Shown: one piece after another, positions 26,025-35,285 of the stretch | Numbering within the stretch: the stretch's first letter is position 1 | Layout of the letters: every line of letters begins with the position of its first letter | Assembly: GCA_014381825.1 (NCBI GenBank) | Contig: JACNKX010000061.1 | Coordinates: 1-64,000, forward strand | DNA: 64,000 nucleotides | Direction: 5' to 3' | Source of the DNA: Planctomycetota bacterium | GTDB lineage: Bacteria > Planctomycetota > Planctomycetia > Pirellulales > Pirellulaceae | The notes under the pieces: model-generated | Databases searched by the model: none | Told to the model about the DNA's origin: nothing | The model's input: the letters and a program-made list of their open reading frames with translations, nothing else | Program-made: the position numbers and the translations under genes

Positions 26025-26858
26025 TCACAACGGGCGTCCGCATACTCGGCAGTACACCGCATCTGACTGGTGTGCTTCGACCAGACAGTACGGACAAGTT
26101 TGCGTCAGAACTCGACGCTTCCGCCGACTATCGATGGCCTCCGCGGAGACAAAACCGGTGGGCACAATAATCAGGCTGTATCCAACGAGGATCAACAACG
26201 CAGAGAGGATTTTGCCAAGCGTCGTTTGTGGGACGATATCACCGTAGCCCACGGTGGTCATCGTCACGATCGCCCAATAGATCGACTTTGGAATTGAGGT
26301 GAACTGCGTCTCTCTCGGGTTGTAGATGCGCTCGACTTCGTACATCGCCGTCCCGGCGATCGTGACAGTGATAAACACCACGCACAAAAACACGACAATT
26401 TTTCCGCGGGCTCGCCAGACGGCTCCGGCCAGATCTTCAGATTCGCTGGTCAGATGAATCAACTTGAGAACACGAAAGACGCGCATCAATCGAAAGGATC
26501 TAATGACCGCGAACGATGCAAATCTGCCAAAGCCGAACCCACTGATGTACGTCGGCAAGAAAGAAAGTAAATCGACCACACCATAGAAGCTCGTCGCGTA
26601 TCCGACGGGTCGTCGGACACAAATCAATCGCAAGACGTACTCGACCGTAAAGAGCACGGTCAACGTCCACTCGGCATAGAAGAACCAATCTCCGTAAACC
26701 TTGTTTAGATCCTCAACCGTTTCAAGGCAAACCACGGAGACACTGATCAGAATGGCAATCAGCAATCCGATATCGAACGATTGGCCGGCGCGAGTATCAG
26801 CCTCGAAGATAATCTCGTACAATTTGTCACGCCACGCGGCTCGCGGTTGATGTTCCAT
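26025..26858 (-). CDS. Voltage-gated-type potassium channel with C-terminal zinc ribbon
   Basis: Six membrane segments can be traced in 277 residues. S4 carries spaced arginines (AVIRSFRLMRVFRVLKL), and the pore has the K+ selectivity motif TMTTVGYGD before the last segment (ILSALLILVGYSLIIVPTGF). The S1 segment is IGLLIAILISVSVVCLETV. A short cytoplasmic tail ends in a CPYC...CRVC zinc-ribbon-like motif (CPYCLVEAHQSDAVYCRVCG). It should be a tetrameric, voltage-sensing K+ channel in the inner membrane. The stop codon touches the truncated oxidoreductase remnant in the same frame. Confidence 0.92.
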   Translation of the reverse strand: MEHQPRAAWRDKLYEIIFEADTRAGQSFDIGLLIAILISVSVVCLETVEDLNKVYGDWFFYAEWTLTVLFTVEYVLRLICVRRPVGYATSFYGVVDLLSFLPTYISGFGFGRFASFAVIRSFRLMRVFRVLKLIHLTSESEDLAGAVWRARGKIVVFLCVVFITVTIAGTAMYEVERIYNPRETQFTSIPKSIYWAIVTMTTVGYGDIVPQTTLGKILSALLILVGYSLIIVPTGFVSAEAIDSRRKRRVLTQTCPYCLVEAHQSDAVYCRVCGRPL

Positions 26859-26945
26859 GTGGTCAGTTTAATACGAGCCACGCAAGTGTCGACGCGGAAT
26901 GTGGGTCTCGAATGAGTCGAAGCGATTTAAGATGGGATTTCACAA

Positions 26946-27974
26946 GTGATTTATTTTAAGCAATGGTACACGACCTTGACGACAGCTGTCTCGTTTTCGA
27001 TTCGCAGCTCTGGGTTAGTGATCGCATTACTAGTCACCGTGTGGTCGGTACGTGCGAGTGCGGACGGGAAAAACATCTCAGTGTGGCCTGATCTGGCGCC
27101 CGGTGAAACTTCCCGAGAGGTGGGAGAAGCCCAGCCGACGCGTCCAAACGAAGATCCGCCTGTCACACGGCTGATCAAAATTCGACAGCCAAGCATAGAC
27201 GCATTTTTTCCCGAAGAACCAACCGGAACTGCGATACTGATTCTTCCGGGAGGTGGCTTTATGAAGGTCGTTCCCGACAAGGAAGGTTCGGAAGCCGCAC
27301 CTTGGTTGAATCGTTTGGGCATCGCCGTCTTCGTCCTGCGCTATCGGACGAACGAGACAACGCCCGCCGACGAGCCCGCTTGGCGTCGGCCATTGCAAGA
27401 TGCACAGCGAGCTTTACGTCTGATTCGAACAAATGCCGCGCAATGGAAAATCAAGCCAGACCATATCGGTGTGTTGGGCTTCTCGGCCGGTGGCCAAGTG
27501 GCCTCAATTCTACATACGTGCGACGACGTGGCGGCCTATGATCCCATTGACGAAACTGACACACAGTCGTGCAAGCCCGATTTCTCACTTCTGGTTTATC
27601 CGTGGAACGTGCTTGATGTCAAAAGCGGCGCACTCTTGTCAGCGATTCGTATTTCTAAGAAGTCACCGCCCGCGTTCCTCGTTCATACGCACGACGATCG
27701 GTCATCGTCGTTGGGCAGCGTACTGATTTACGCAGGATTAAAGCGATACGACGTTCCTGCCGAGTTGCACGTCTACGAGAATGGTGGCCACGGATACGGC
27801 ATGCGTCGTGTAAAGAATTCGAGTATTGGGACATGGCCTGATCGAGCCACCGACTGGCTAATCCGTCGAGATCTCGCCCGTTCCAACATGCCACCTCCTG
27901 AGCAGAGCGAGCGGGAGAGCGGAACGTCGAGTACGGAGGCCGCGTTAGTTACTGAAAATCGGGCGATCAACTGA
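26946..27974 (+). CDS. Exported alpha/beta hydrolase (esterase-like)
   Basis: A signal segment (SSGLVIALLVTVWSVRASA) is followed by VWPDLAPGE, typical of planctomycete xylan-esterase-like hydrolases. The fold is shown by TAILILPGGGFMKVVPDKEG (oxyanion region), the nucleophile elbow GFSAGG with Ser at about 180, PAFLVHTHDD for the acid, and the terminal HGYG histidine. It may deacetylate sugar polymers, but the substrate is inferred. The start is a GTG at 26946 with a weak ribosome binding site. It stands alone, divergent from the channel gene, and is followed by a perfect hairpin at 28048. Confidence 0.88.
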   Translation: MIYFKQWYTTLTTAVSFSIRSSGLVIALLVTVWSVRASADGKNISVWPDLAPGETSREVGEAQPTRPNEDPPVTRLIKIRQPSIDAFFPEEPTGTAILILPGGGFMKVVPDKEGSEAAPWLNRLGIAVFVLRYRTNETTPADEPAWRRPLQDAQRALRLIRTNAAQWKIKPDHIGVLGFSAGGQVASILHTCDDVAAYDPIDETDTQSCKPDFSLLVYPWNVLDVKSGALLSAIRISKKSPPAFLVHTHDDRSSSLGSVLIYAGLKRYDVPAELHVYENGGHGYGMRRVKNSSIGTWPDRATDWLIRRDLARSNMPPPEQSERESGTSSTEAALVTENRAIN

Positions 27975-28047
27975 CCGACGATAAGTTCTGCATCTATCTC
28001 GATGGGCATCTCGCCGAACGAGAAAAGCCCCAACTTTCGACCTAGGT

Positions 28048-28080
28048 GGCTTCGCTTCATCAAATGGTTGAAGCGAAGCC
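28048..28080. terminator. Perfect 12-bp hairpin after the hydrolase gene
   Basis: GGCTTCGCTTCA and TGAAGCGAAGCC pair perfectly around 9 bases, 74 bases after the hydrolase stop. There is no U-tract on either side, so it may be a weak terminator, an mRNA 3' stabiliser, or a repeat copy. Confidence 0.4.
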
Positions 28081-28152
28081 GTAACTACGCTACGTTGACG
28101 CCCGTCTAGTCAAAGCCAGACACGCTGTGCTCTATCAAAATTGAACCAAGAC

Positions 28153-30717
28153 ATGCCGCAACTCCAACGCATCTCAATCTCCGTCGCGTTTTTGTGCGGC
28201 GGAATCGTCGCCGCACTCGCTAACACGGATACTTTGTTGGCCCAAAGCGGGGCCGGCTCAAAAGACGTGAGAACTTTGATCGGTCCCGGAGGCATGGGGC
28301 GATACGAGCGTGGTAAATGGTCAGTTGTCGCGGTTAACGCATCGAACGGAAGCGAAGAAGAGGCCGATGGCGCCTTGTCGCTCTTTCTAGAAAAGGATTC
28401 CAGGACACAGTTCACGCGGCGATTTTGGCTGCCCCCTCATTCCAGTCGCAAGACTTGGTTACCGATTCGAACACCCAACGATTTCCCCGTTGAACAGAAG
28501 ATTCTTCATGCCTCTGTTTTGCGAGTTGTCGAAACTGATGACGGCCTTGTACTGAGTCATGCCAAAGGTGAACAGCTGATCTCCGAGTCGATCTTGCCAC
28601 TGGATCCAATCGAACTGCATACCGGTGCAATTTTTGGCCAAGCATTACCTGGTCATCCGTATACGACATCCCAACCAGACGACGAAGCTTATGAAACGAT
28701 CGTCGCTGCACGGATGCTTTACAATGGCGAACGCAAGATTTTGAGCCTCGACGGTCAGTTTTCGCCTCCATACCCGGAGGCCTATGATGCGCTCGATCAG
28801 CTTGTGGTTTGCAGCGACAGATTTGCGACGGACTCTGGAGGTCTAGCTGCGATGCGCAGTTGGATAGCGCGCGGTGGACGGGCCTGGATCATGCTCGATC
28901 TCGTCGACATGGATGCAATTCGAGCGTTGCTCGGAAATGCGACACCCTGTGATATCGTCGATCGCGTTGAATTGACCGAGTTTACGATCGAAACTCCCAA
29001 CTCGGCGACCGTCAGAGCCGAACCGTCGGAAGAGTGGAGCGCGGAGGTGCCCGTTGAGTTCGTGCGTGTGATGACCGATTCGGTGCGAGTCTACAGTTCA
29101 ATTGATGGTTGGCCTGCCGCCTTTTCGATTCCCTTTGGCAACGGCGACGTTGTTATCACAACGCTTGCGGCTCGTGGATGGCGTTATCAGTTTGACGAGT
29201 TTGACGAGTCGATAGATCCAACGCGTCCAACATCAGGCCCCACCCAGGCGCTGCGAAATTTGGCGAGCGAATTCAACCAGCAGTCCGGCGCGCAGACTCC
29301 ACTGAGCGACGCGCTCATCAAGGAGGTATTGTCGGAACAACTTGGCTATCGCGTCCCCTCGCGAAATGTCGCGGCGTTGATCCTTGGCCTGAATTGCATC
29401 GTGATCTTGGTTGTTGGAGTTTGGATGGCGCGGCGCGAGCAACTGGAGCGCATCATGTGGGTAGTACCGACTGCCACTCTGTCATCAGCACTAGTCCTCG
29501 TCACAATTGGCAGCGCCAACACCTCTAGTGTTCCCGCAACGTCTTCGATTTTGCGGTTGGCGAATGTTAGCTCCGAGACGAATGAAGTTCACAGCGAGGC
29601 GATCGCCGCCTTTTACAGCCCCGACACAGTTGAATTGTCACTGGAAGTCGATCCTTCGGGAGTCGTTTTGCCAGAGTTACAAGATTTGACCGGCGTTGCC
29701 AAGCGAGCGATTTGGGACGACACCGGGCACGGTCGCTGGGAGCAAGTAGACGTTGCCTCTGGAAGTGTGCGGTTTGCAACCGCCCGAGAGAACCGGAATC
29801 TCCAGCATCCACTTCGCGCGCGAGCAACGTTTGGGCCAAGTGGCCTAGAGGGCGGAATCGTTGGCGTCGGTCAGATCGGGACGCCGACCGATGCGATTGC
29901 AGCGGCACCTCCCGCGCCCCACTCGACGGTGACGATTGACGCCACGGGCGCGTTCCGAATCGGTGCAAACGATATCTTATCTCAGACCGAGTTTCTTAGT
30001 GGCGCTATATTGACAGACGAACAACAGCGTCGGCAAACGATTTATCGCCACATTCTCGCCCCGCGAGAAGGAATCGTCTATCCTCAGCGCCCGACACTGT
30101 TCGTTTGGGGCGACTCACACAGCTTTGGTTTGACGACCCCCGATTCGTTTCGTCAATCTGGGTCCACCTTGTTCGCGATTCCCTTCGACATTGGTCGCAC
30201 CCTTCCAAAGCAACGATTCTTCGTTCCGTCGTCATTCATTCGGATGTCAAACGCCGCCGCGGGACACGGAGCGTCTGCGTCCTATAACCCGCGAACCGGT
30301 CGCTGGATGAAAGATGTGACGAGCCCAACGACGTCTTTCTTCCGCTTCGTTCTTCCGCGTGCCGTTACTCCCTGCAACGTTGAAAGCGTCGCGATCATAT
30401 TAAAGATTCATGCGCCTTCTCGAACCGTCGAGCTGACCGGATTGAGAAACCATCAGCAAGTGACGATCGAGACGCTCGAGAGCCCGAGCGGCACGTATAC
30501 ATTTCCGATCAATGATTCGCAGTTACTAGAACTGAACGAGGAGGGGGCGCTACATTTTGGTATCAACGTGTCCAAAACCGAAGCACAGACCGCAGCCGCG
30601 GAGATCCGAGATGCACCCCAAGATCCCGAGACATCCACCGACGATTTTCCATTGTTTGATAGCTCGACATGGCAGATCGACTACCTGCGCCTCGAAGTGA
30701 GTGGTGAGACGATGTAA
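28153..30717 (+). CDS. Large exported membrane protein of an ABC operon, function unknown
   Basis: The ATG at 28153 gives a normal signal peptide (ISISVAFLCGGIVAALA); a TTG at 28141 is less likely. The 854-residue product has an extracytoplasmic domain of about 400 residues that includes a Rossmann-like region (YDALDQLVVCSD, MRSWIARGGRAWIMLDLVD), reminiscent of the GldG/DUF4350 type. Two membrane spans follow at about 410 and 440 (VAALILGLNCIVILVVGVWM and VVPTATLSSALVLVTIG). The C-terminal 380 residues are beta-rich. It is 65 bases upstream of an ABC ATPase and permease, and the trio resembles the layout of GldA-GldF-GldG-like exporters. I do not recognise the family with certainty. Confidence 0.78.
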   Translation: MPQLQRISISVAFLCGGIVAALANTDTLLAQSGAGSKDVRTLIGPGGMGRYERGKWSVVAVNASNGSEEEADGALSLFLEKDSRTQFTRRFWLPPHSSRKTWLPIRTPNDFPVEQKILHASVLRVVETDDGLVLSHAKGEQLISESILPLDPIELHTGAIFGQALPGHPYTTSQPDDEAYETIVAARMLYNGERKILSLDGQFSPPYPEAYDALDQLVVCSDRFATDSGGLAAMRSWIARGGRAWIMLDLVDMDAIRALLGNATPCDIVDRVELTEFTIETPNSATVRAEPSEEWSAEVPVEFVRVMTDSVRVYSSIDGWPAAFSIPFGNGDVVITTLAARGWRYQFDEFDESIDPTRPTSGPTQALRNLASEFNQQSGAQTPLSDALIKEVLSEQLGYRVPSRNVAALILGLNCIVILVVGVWMARREQLERIMWVVPTATLSSALVLVTIGSANTSSVPATSSILRLANVSSETNEVHSEAIAAFYSPDTVELSLEVDPSGVVLPELQDLTGVAKRAIWDDTGHGRWEQVDVASGSVRFATARENRNLQHPLRARATFGPSGLEGGIVGVGQIGTPTDAIAAAPPAPHSTVTIDATGAFRIGANDILSQTEFLSGAILTDEQQRRQTIYRHILAPREGIVYPQRPTLFVWGDSHSFGLTTPDSFRQSGSTLFAIPFDIGRTLPKQRFFVPSSFIRMSNAAAGHGASASYNPRTGRWMKDVTSPTTSFFRFVLPRAVTPCNVESVAIILKIHAPSRTVELTGLRNHQQVTIETLESPSGTYTFPINDSQLLELNEEGALHFGINVSKTEAQTAAAEIRDAPQDPETSTDDFPLFDSSTWQIDYLRLEVSGETM

Positions 30718-30782
30718 AGCACGATGGAACCTCTGAAGAGTTTGGAAGTCCTTGCATTCGAATTAGACCTAGGAAACTACAC

Positions 30783-31796
30783 GTGACGAATTCATTGGTT
30801 GTCGAGACAAAGGCGTTGACGAAACGCTATGGCGAGTTCACGGCATTGGATTCGTTATCGATTTCCGTCGACGCAGGCCAGATCCTAGGGTTCATTGGGC
30901 CGAACGGGGCCGGCAAGACAACAACGATTCGGATACTTGTCGGGCTGTTACGTCCGACCGAAGGCTCCGCAACAATCGCCGGCGTGGATTGTGTTCGAGA
31001 CGCTCGCAAGCTCAAACGGCTCGTCGGTTATATGCCAGACATATTTGGTTCGTACGATAACATGCGAGTGACCGAGTACCTAGATTTCTTTGGCGCAGCC
31101 TACGCGATTGGCCGCCGCCAGCGTGTCAAGCGAATCGCGGAGGTGTTGGAGACGACTGGCGCGACTTACATGAAGGATCTCTACGTCGAAAGTCTCAGCC
31201 ACGGGATGAAGCAGCGAATTGGGATTGCTCGGACGCTGTTGCATGACCCACAGGTCTTGATTCTGGACGAACCTGCCAACGGCCTTGATCCGCAAGCTCG
31301 AATCGATATGCGAGGGCTGCTTTTGCAACTCGCCGAAATGGGAAAGACGTTGATCGTCACCAGTCACATTCTTCCCGAGTTGTCGAGAATTTGCGACACA
31401 GTGGCCATCATCACCCACGGGAAGTTGCGAGCGTTTGGTACACAAGCTGAGATTATGCGCCAGATTACTCAGCGTCGTACATTCGAGGTACAACTGGTTG
31501 AAAGTGAGCAGCTCGAAGGTGCTGAATCGCTGATCGCCGATTCCCTTGGCGCGGAGGCGGAGTCAAACGTTTCGGGCTCCACGACGGAAGGTCTCGTCCG
31601 ATTCGACACCGATCTGTCCGATCGTGAGCTGGCGGGAATTCTTGCTAATCTGCTCGACAAGGGAGTTTTAGTCTCGCAGTTTCGCGAGATTCCCACGGAT
31701 TTGGAAGATGCCTTCCTGTCGGTTACTGCGAATGACGGCGACGCGTCGTCGACCGGGCCGCCCGCCGAGCCGGCGTCTGCGCAGGAGTCGGCATGA
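30783..31796 (+). CDS. ABC transporter ATP-binding protein
   Basis: The 337-residue ATPase has Walker A GPNGAGKT at about 40-47, the signature LSHGMKQR, Walker B LILDEPANGLDP and the His switch VTSHI. After the ATPase core a further 100 residues carry a DUF4162-like extension (TQRRTFEVQLVESEQLEGAE..., FREIPTDLEDAFLSVT), which is typical for ATPases of ABC-2 exporters. The start is GTG. Its stop overlaps the permease start by 4 bases (ATGA at 31793), so both subunits are coupled. The exported substrate is not known. Confidence 0.94.
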   Translation: MTNSLVVETKALTKRYGEFTALDSLSISVDAGQILGFIGPNGAGKTTTIRILVGLLRPTEGSATIAGVDCVRDARKLKRLVGYMPDIFGSYDNMRVTEYLDFFGAAYAIGRRQRVKRIAEVLETTGATYMKDLYVESLSHGMKQRIGIARTLLHDPQVLILDEPANGLDPQARIDMRGLLLQLAEMGKTLIVTSHILPELSRICDTVAIITHGKLRAFGTQAEIMRQITQRRTFEVQLVESEQLEGAESLIADSLGAEAESNVSGSTTEGLVRFDTDLSDRELAGILANLLDKGVLVSQFREIPTDLEDAFLSVTANDGDASSTGPPAEPASAQESA

Positions 31797-33451
31797 TCAA
31801 CCCTGTAATTTATCGAGAGTTCATCGGGATCCTCCGTACTCGCAAGGCACTTGCGATGTTGATCGTGATGAGTATTGCGTTCTCGTTGATCGTGTTACTG
31901 CGATGGCCGACTGACGGTCACGTCGATTTGTCGGGCATGAGATCACAACAGGTCTTTCGTATTTTCTCTTACACGCTTCTGGCCGGCGTCTTGTTCGTCA
32001 TCCCGGCGTTTCCAGCCGTTTCGTTCATCCAAGAGAAGAATAATGGAACCTTGGCGTTGTTGCTCAATTCGCCGCTGACGAGTTCTTCAATTATGGCGGG
32101 CAAATTGATCGGCAGTTTTCTATTTGCGCTGTTGTTGTTGCTAACGAGTCTTCCAGCCGCAGCAGCCTGTTATGCCATGGGCGGAATTGACCTGCATTCG
32201 CAACTCGGGCTGCTCTACCTCGTTCTTTTGATCTGTATTGTGCAATACACGACGCTCGCGCTTCTCATCAGTACCTTCGTCCAGTCGTCTGATGCCGCAG
32301 TCCGCGTGACCTATGCCGCGGTATTCGCATTCGGCATCCTTGCAACGGGGCCATATTATCTCCTCCAGGGGCAGGCTGGCTCGTTGCCCCTCCTCGCATG
32401 GTGGTTGCGAGCCGGTTCGCCGCTGACGGTCATCATGGATCTAGTCGGCCACGGCGACGTGGGGAGCTTGGCTTTGTTAACCGAGGATTCCACGCTTGCC
32501 GAGTACCTCTTGCTGTCTGCAGTCAGCTCGATCGCGTTCGTCACCCTGACGGCCTCGCGATTGAGTCATCGGCTGTTCGATCGCGCGCTTTCCAAGGGGA
32601 CGGTTACCGATGACCGCCAAGTCCTGGCTCGTGGTTTCCGTCGACTATTCTTTCTTGTCGATCCGCAGCGACGAAAGGCAGGGATTCCGTTCTATGCTAA
32701 TCCCGTCATGGTCAAAGAATTTCGAACGCGAAAGTTTGGGCGAATTCATTGGCTATTGCGATTGGTCGCGGGTTGTGCAGTCTTATCTTTGCTGTTGACT
32801 TTTGCAGCGACGACCGGAGTCGTTGATTGGGGGGTGAAGACGATCGGCGGTTTCATGGTGCTGCTTCAGATCGTACTGGTTGTTTTAATCACACCGAGCC
32901 TTGCATCAGGGCTCATCAGCGCAGAACGGGAAAGCGGTGGCTGGGAATTGCTACGAATGACGCCAATGTCGCCGTTCAAGATGTTGCGAGGAAAACTCTT
33001 AAGCGTGATCTGGACGGTGGGTCTCATCCTGCTCGCAACGGTCCCCGGTTACGTCGTGATGATCTATATCCAACCCGCGATGTGGCTCCAAGTTTATATG
33101 GTGATGATCTGTTTAGTGCTGGCGGCTGTTTATACGGTGTGTGTTTCTGCCGCAGTTGGAAGCCTCTTTAAGCGCACAGCGACGGCAACGACGACCTGCT
33201 ATATCGTGTTGATTGTTTTGTTTCTGGGACCGCTGCTGATCTGGATGGGGCGCGACGCGCCGTTTTCGCACGACGCTGTTGAAGCAGCACTATCAATCAA
33301 TCCGACAGGCGCCGCGCTCAGTATCATCGAAGCACCAGGTTTTGAAATCTATGAGCTTGCACCTGGTGCCTGGTGGATAAGCGGGATCATCTCGCTGACT
33401 GCCTTGGTGTGTTTGGGCTGTCAGGTCTGGCGCATTAGCCGTCCGATTTGA
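31793..33451 (+). CDS. ABC-2 type permease
   Basis: The 552-residue protein is highly hydrophobic with about twelve predicted membrane segments in two halves, an ABC-2 exporter fold duplicated in one chain. Both halves have the typical cytosolic preface: NPVIYREFIGILRTRKALA at the start and NPVMVKEFRTRKFGRIHWLLRL at about 302. The loop ISAERESGGWELLRMTPMSPFKMLRGKLLS and the similar FIQEKNNGTLALLLNSPLTSSSIMAGKLIG are the conserved coupling segments. It pairs with the ATPase overlapping it upstream. Confidence 0.92.
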   Translation: MINPVIYREFIGILRTRKALAMLIVMSIAFSLIVLLRWPTDGHVDLSGMRSQQVFRIFSYTLLAGVLFVIPAFPAVSFIQEKNNGTLALLLNSPLTSSSIMAGKLIGSFLFALLLLLTSLPAAAACYAMGGIDLHSQLGLLYLVLLICIVQYTTLALLISTFVQSSDAAVRVTYAAVFAFGILATGPYYLLQGQAGSLPLLAWWLRAGSPLTVIMDLVGHGDVGSLALLTEDSTLAEYLLLSAVSSIAFVTLTASRLSHRLFDRALSKGTVTDDRQVLARGFRRLFFLVDPQRRKAGIPFYANPVMVKEFRTRKFGRIHWLLRLVAGCAVLSLLLTFAATTGVVDWGVKTIGGFMVLLQIVLVVLITPSLASGLISAERESGGWELLRMTPMSPFKMLRGKLLSVIWTVGLILLATVPGYVVMIYIQPAMWLQVYMVMICLVLAAVYTVCVSAAVGSLFKRTATATTTCYIVLIVLFLGPLLIWMGRDAPFSHDAVEAALSINPTGAALSIIEAPGFEIYELAPGAWWISGIISLTALVCLGCQVWRISRPI

Positions 33452-33473
33452 GAGTAGTTTTGAGGGAGGTCGC

Positions 33474-35285
33474 ATGATGACAGATCCAGCGCAGCGTTTT
33501 AGAGTCGCATTGCCACGCTCAGTTCCTTGGAGCTTGGTAGCTGCAATGGTCGTCACGGCCCTTTGCGGTCGATCGATCGCGTTTGACGAACGCATTGACA
33601 ATATCATGTATCACGACCCAGAGTTCCCAGAGTTCGTATCGCGAGCCGAGTTTTCTAGCGACTTGATGCCACTCTGGGTCCAAGCCCTCGCGCGGCCAGA
33701 ATCTGAATTGCAGCGAATGGCCGCCGACACCATTGCGATCGCGCACCGTTCTGGCATGGACGGCCTCGGCGAGACGGCAGACAAATTGATCGCGATTCTC
33801 GGGCAGGATCAACTCGAACCTTCCGTGCGCCGCGCGGTCGCGAGTTCACTAATCGCCTTAGACGCGAGGCAAGCAGCCAAAGCTCTCGCAGAGACACTTG
33901 ATGGCGGATCGCTTGAGTTGGCGAGACTCATCGAACCAGCCCTGGCACGTTGGGAGTACGAACCGATCCAAGAGACTTGGCGAAAACGCTTGGCAGATCC
34001 GGAGACAGAACGTCTGAGATTGCAACTGGCGGTGCGGTGCTTAGGCATTGCCAAGGACACGAGCGCGTTCCCGGCCCTCGACGAAATTGTGAAGGATACT
34101 AACGCAGAAGTCCCGCTACGACTCGCCGCCGCTCGGGCGGCCGCCGAGATTAACCGCTCCGACGTAATTACCGCGGCAAACGAATTGGCGTCCAACGAGG
34201 GTGACCAACCAACGGCTAGCTTCTTCGCTGTCGCGCTGCTTGCGTTGCAAAGTGACTCAAAGGCAATCTCGCTTCTTGCACGATTAGCGAATCACGAATC
34301 GCAGGTGGTGAGTGGATTGGCATTGAGGCGACTGTTTGAAATCGACCCCGCTAACGTATACGCCCTCGTTGATTCCGCCTTGCGCAGCACAGACGTCAAC
34401 GCTCGACGAGTTGGCTGTGAGGCGCTGGTGCATAAGGCAGACGCCGAATCTATTGAGCGTCTTTCCTCGTCGTTGGATGACACAAATCCAAGATTGCGAC
34501 GCTACGTTTCCAATTCGTTAATTCGACTTGCGATGCAACCTTCATTGCGGGAGAAAGTTATTCAGACAACGTCTGACGTCGTTTCTCGCGATGCCTGGCG
34601 AGGTCTTGAGCAGGGCGTCATCATCCTCGTGATGCTCGATCACAAGCCTTCCGCATCGCGGCTGCTCGAGTTGCTTACTCATCGTCGCCCGGAAGTCGCC
34701 GTCGCGGCTTCTTGGGGTTTGCGAAAGCTGGCGGTGCCGGAGACGATACCCGCGATGTTTGCCCATGCGGAAAGTCAGACCGAACTGGTCGTCGACACGA
34801 CGTACGATGGTCGCTACCTTGGCGTGATCGACGCACAGCTGAGCCAATTGTTTCAGGCGTTTGGTGAACTTGGCTATAAAAGTGCCGAATCGTTGATGCG
34901 TCAATTCATACCAAAAACACTACTCTATTCGGGCGACGCACGACCGGCAGCCGTGTGGGCCATCGGCAAACTGAACGAAGGAGTTCTCGACGAACCGTTA
35001 GCAAGCCAACTGGCAGCGAGGTTGGCCGATGTCCTCTCAATGATGCCAGAAGTTGAGCAGGTGAGACGTATGAGCGCGATCGCTATAGGCAGGATGAACG
35101 CTGAGTCTCAGATCAAAGTACTCCGAGAGTTCGTCATCGAAGCTCCTTCGCCAGCAGGTCTGGCGTGTGCTTGGTCCTTGGAACGAATGACCGGCGAAAC
35201 TCGTGAATACTCGTTTGAACACGTGATATACGCGGGCGGTTGGTTCTTAGCGCCTTACGGAATCCGTCCTACTGAAACGGACTGA
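33474..35285 (+). CDS. HEAT-repeat exported protein
   Basis: A strong ribosome binding site (GAGGGAGG) precedes two successive ATG codons (33474 and 33477). A signal-like segment (SLVAAMVVTALCGRSIA) is followed by some 560 residues of alpha-alpha repeats of HEAT/PBS-lyase type, e.g. SVRRAVASSLIALDARQAAKALAE, DVNARRVGCEALVHKADAESIERL and RPEVAVAASWGLRKLAVPETIPAM. It lies 22 bases after the ABC permease, the last gene of that unit. Such repeats bind proteins; a scaffold role on the outside of the membrane for the exporter is an inference. Its end overlaps the convergent CitG-like gene by 17 bases. Confidence 0.88.
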   Translation: MMTDPAQRFRVALPRSVPWSLVAAMVVTALCGRSIAFDERIDNIMYHDPEFPEFVSRAEFSSDLMPLWVQALARPESELQRMAADTIAIAHRSGMDGLGETADKLIAILGQDQLEPSVRRAVASSLIALDARQAAKALAETLDGGSLELARLIEPALARWEYEPIQETWRKRLADPETERLRLQLAVRCLGIAKDTSAFPALDEIVKDTNAEVPLRLAAARAAAEINRSDVITAANELASNEGDQPTASFFAVALLALQSDSKAISLLARLANHESQVVSGLALRRLFEIDPANVYALVDSALRSTDVNARRVGCEALVHKADAESIERLSSSLDDTNPRLRRYVSNSLIRLAMQPSLREKVIQTTSDVVSRDAWRGLEQGVIILVMLDHKPSASRLLELLTHRRPEVAVAASWGLRKLAVPETIPAMFAHAESQTELVVDTTYDGRYLGVIDAQLSQLFQAFGELGYKSAESLMRQFIPKTLLYSGDARPAAVWAIGKLNEGVLDEPLASQLAARLADVLSMMPEVEQVRRMSAIAIGRMNAESQIKVLREFVIEAPSPAGLACAWSLERMTGETREYSFEHVIYAGGWFLAPYGIRPTETD

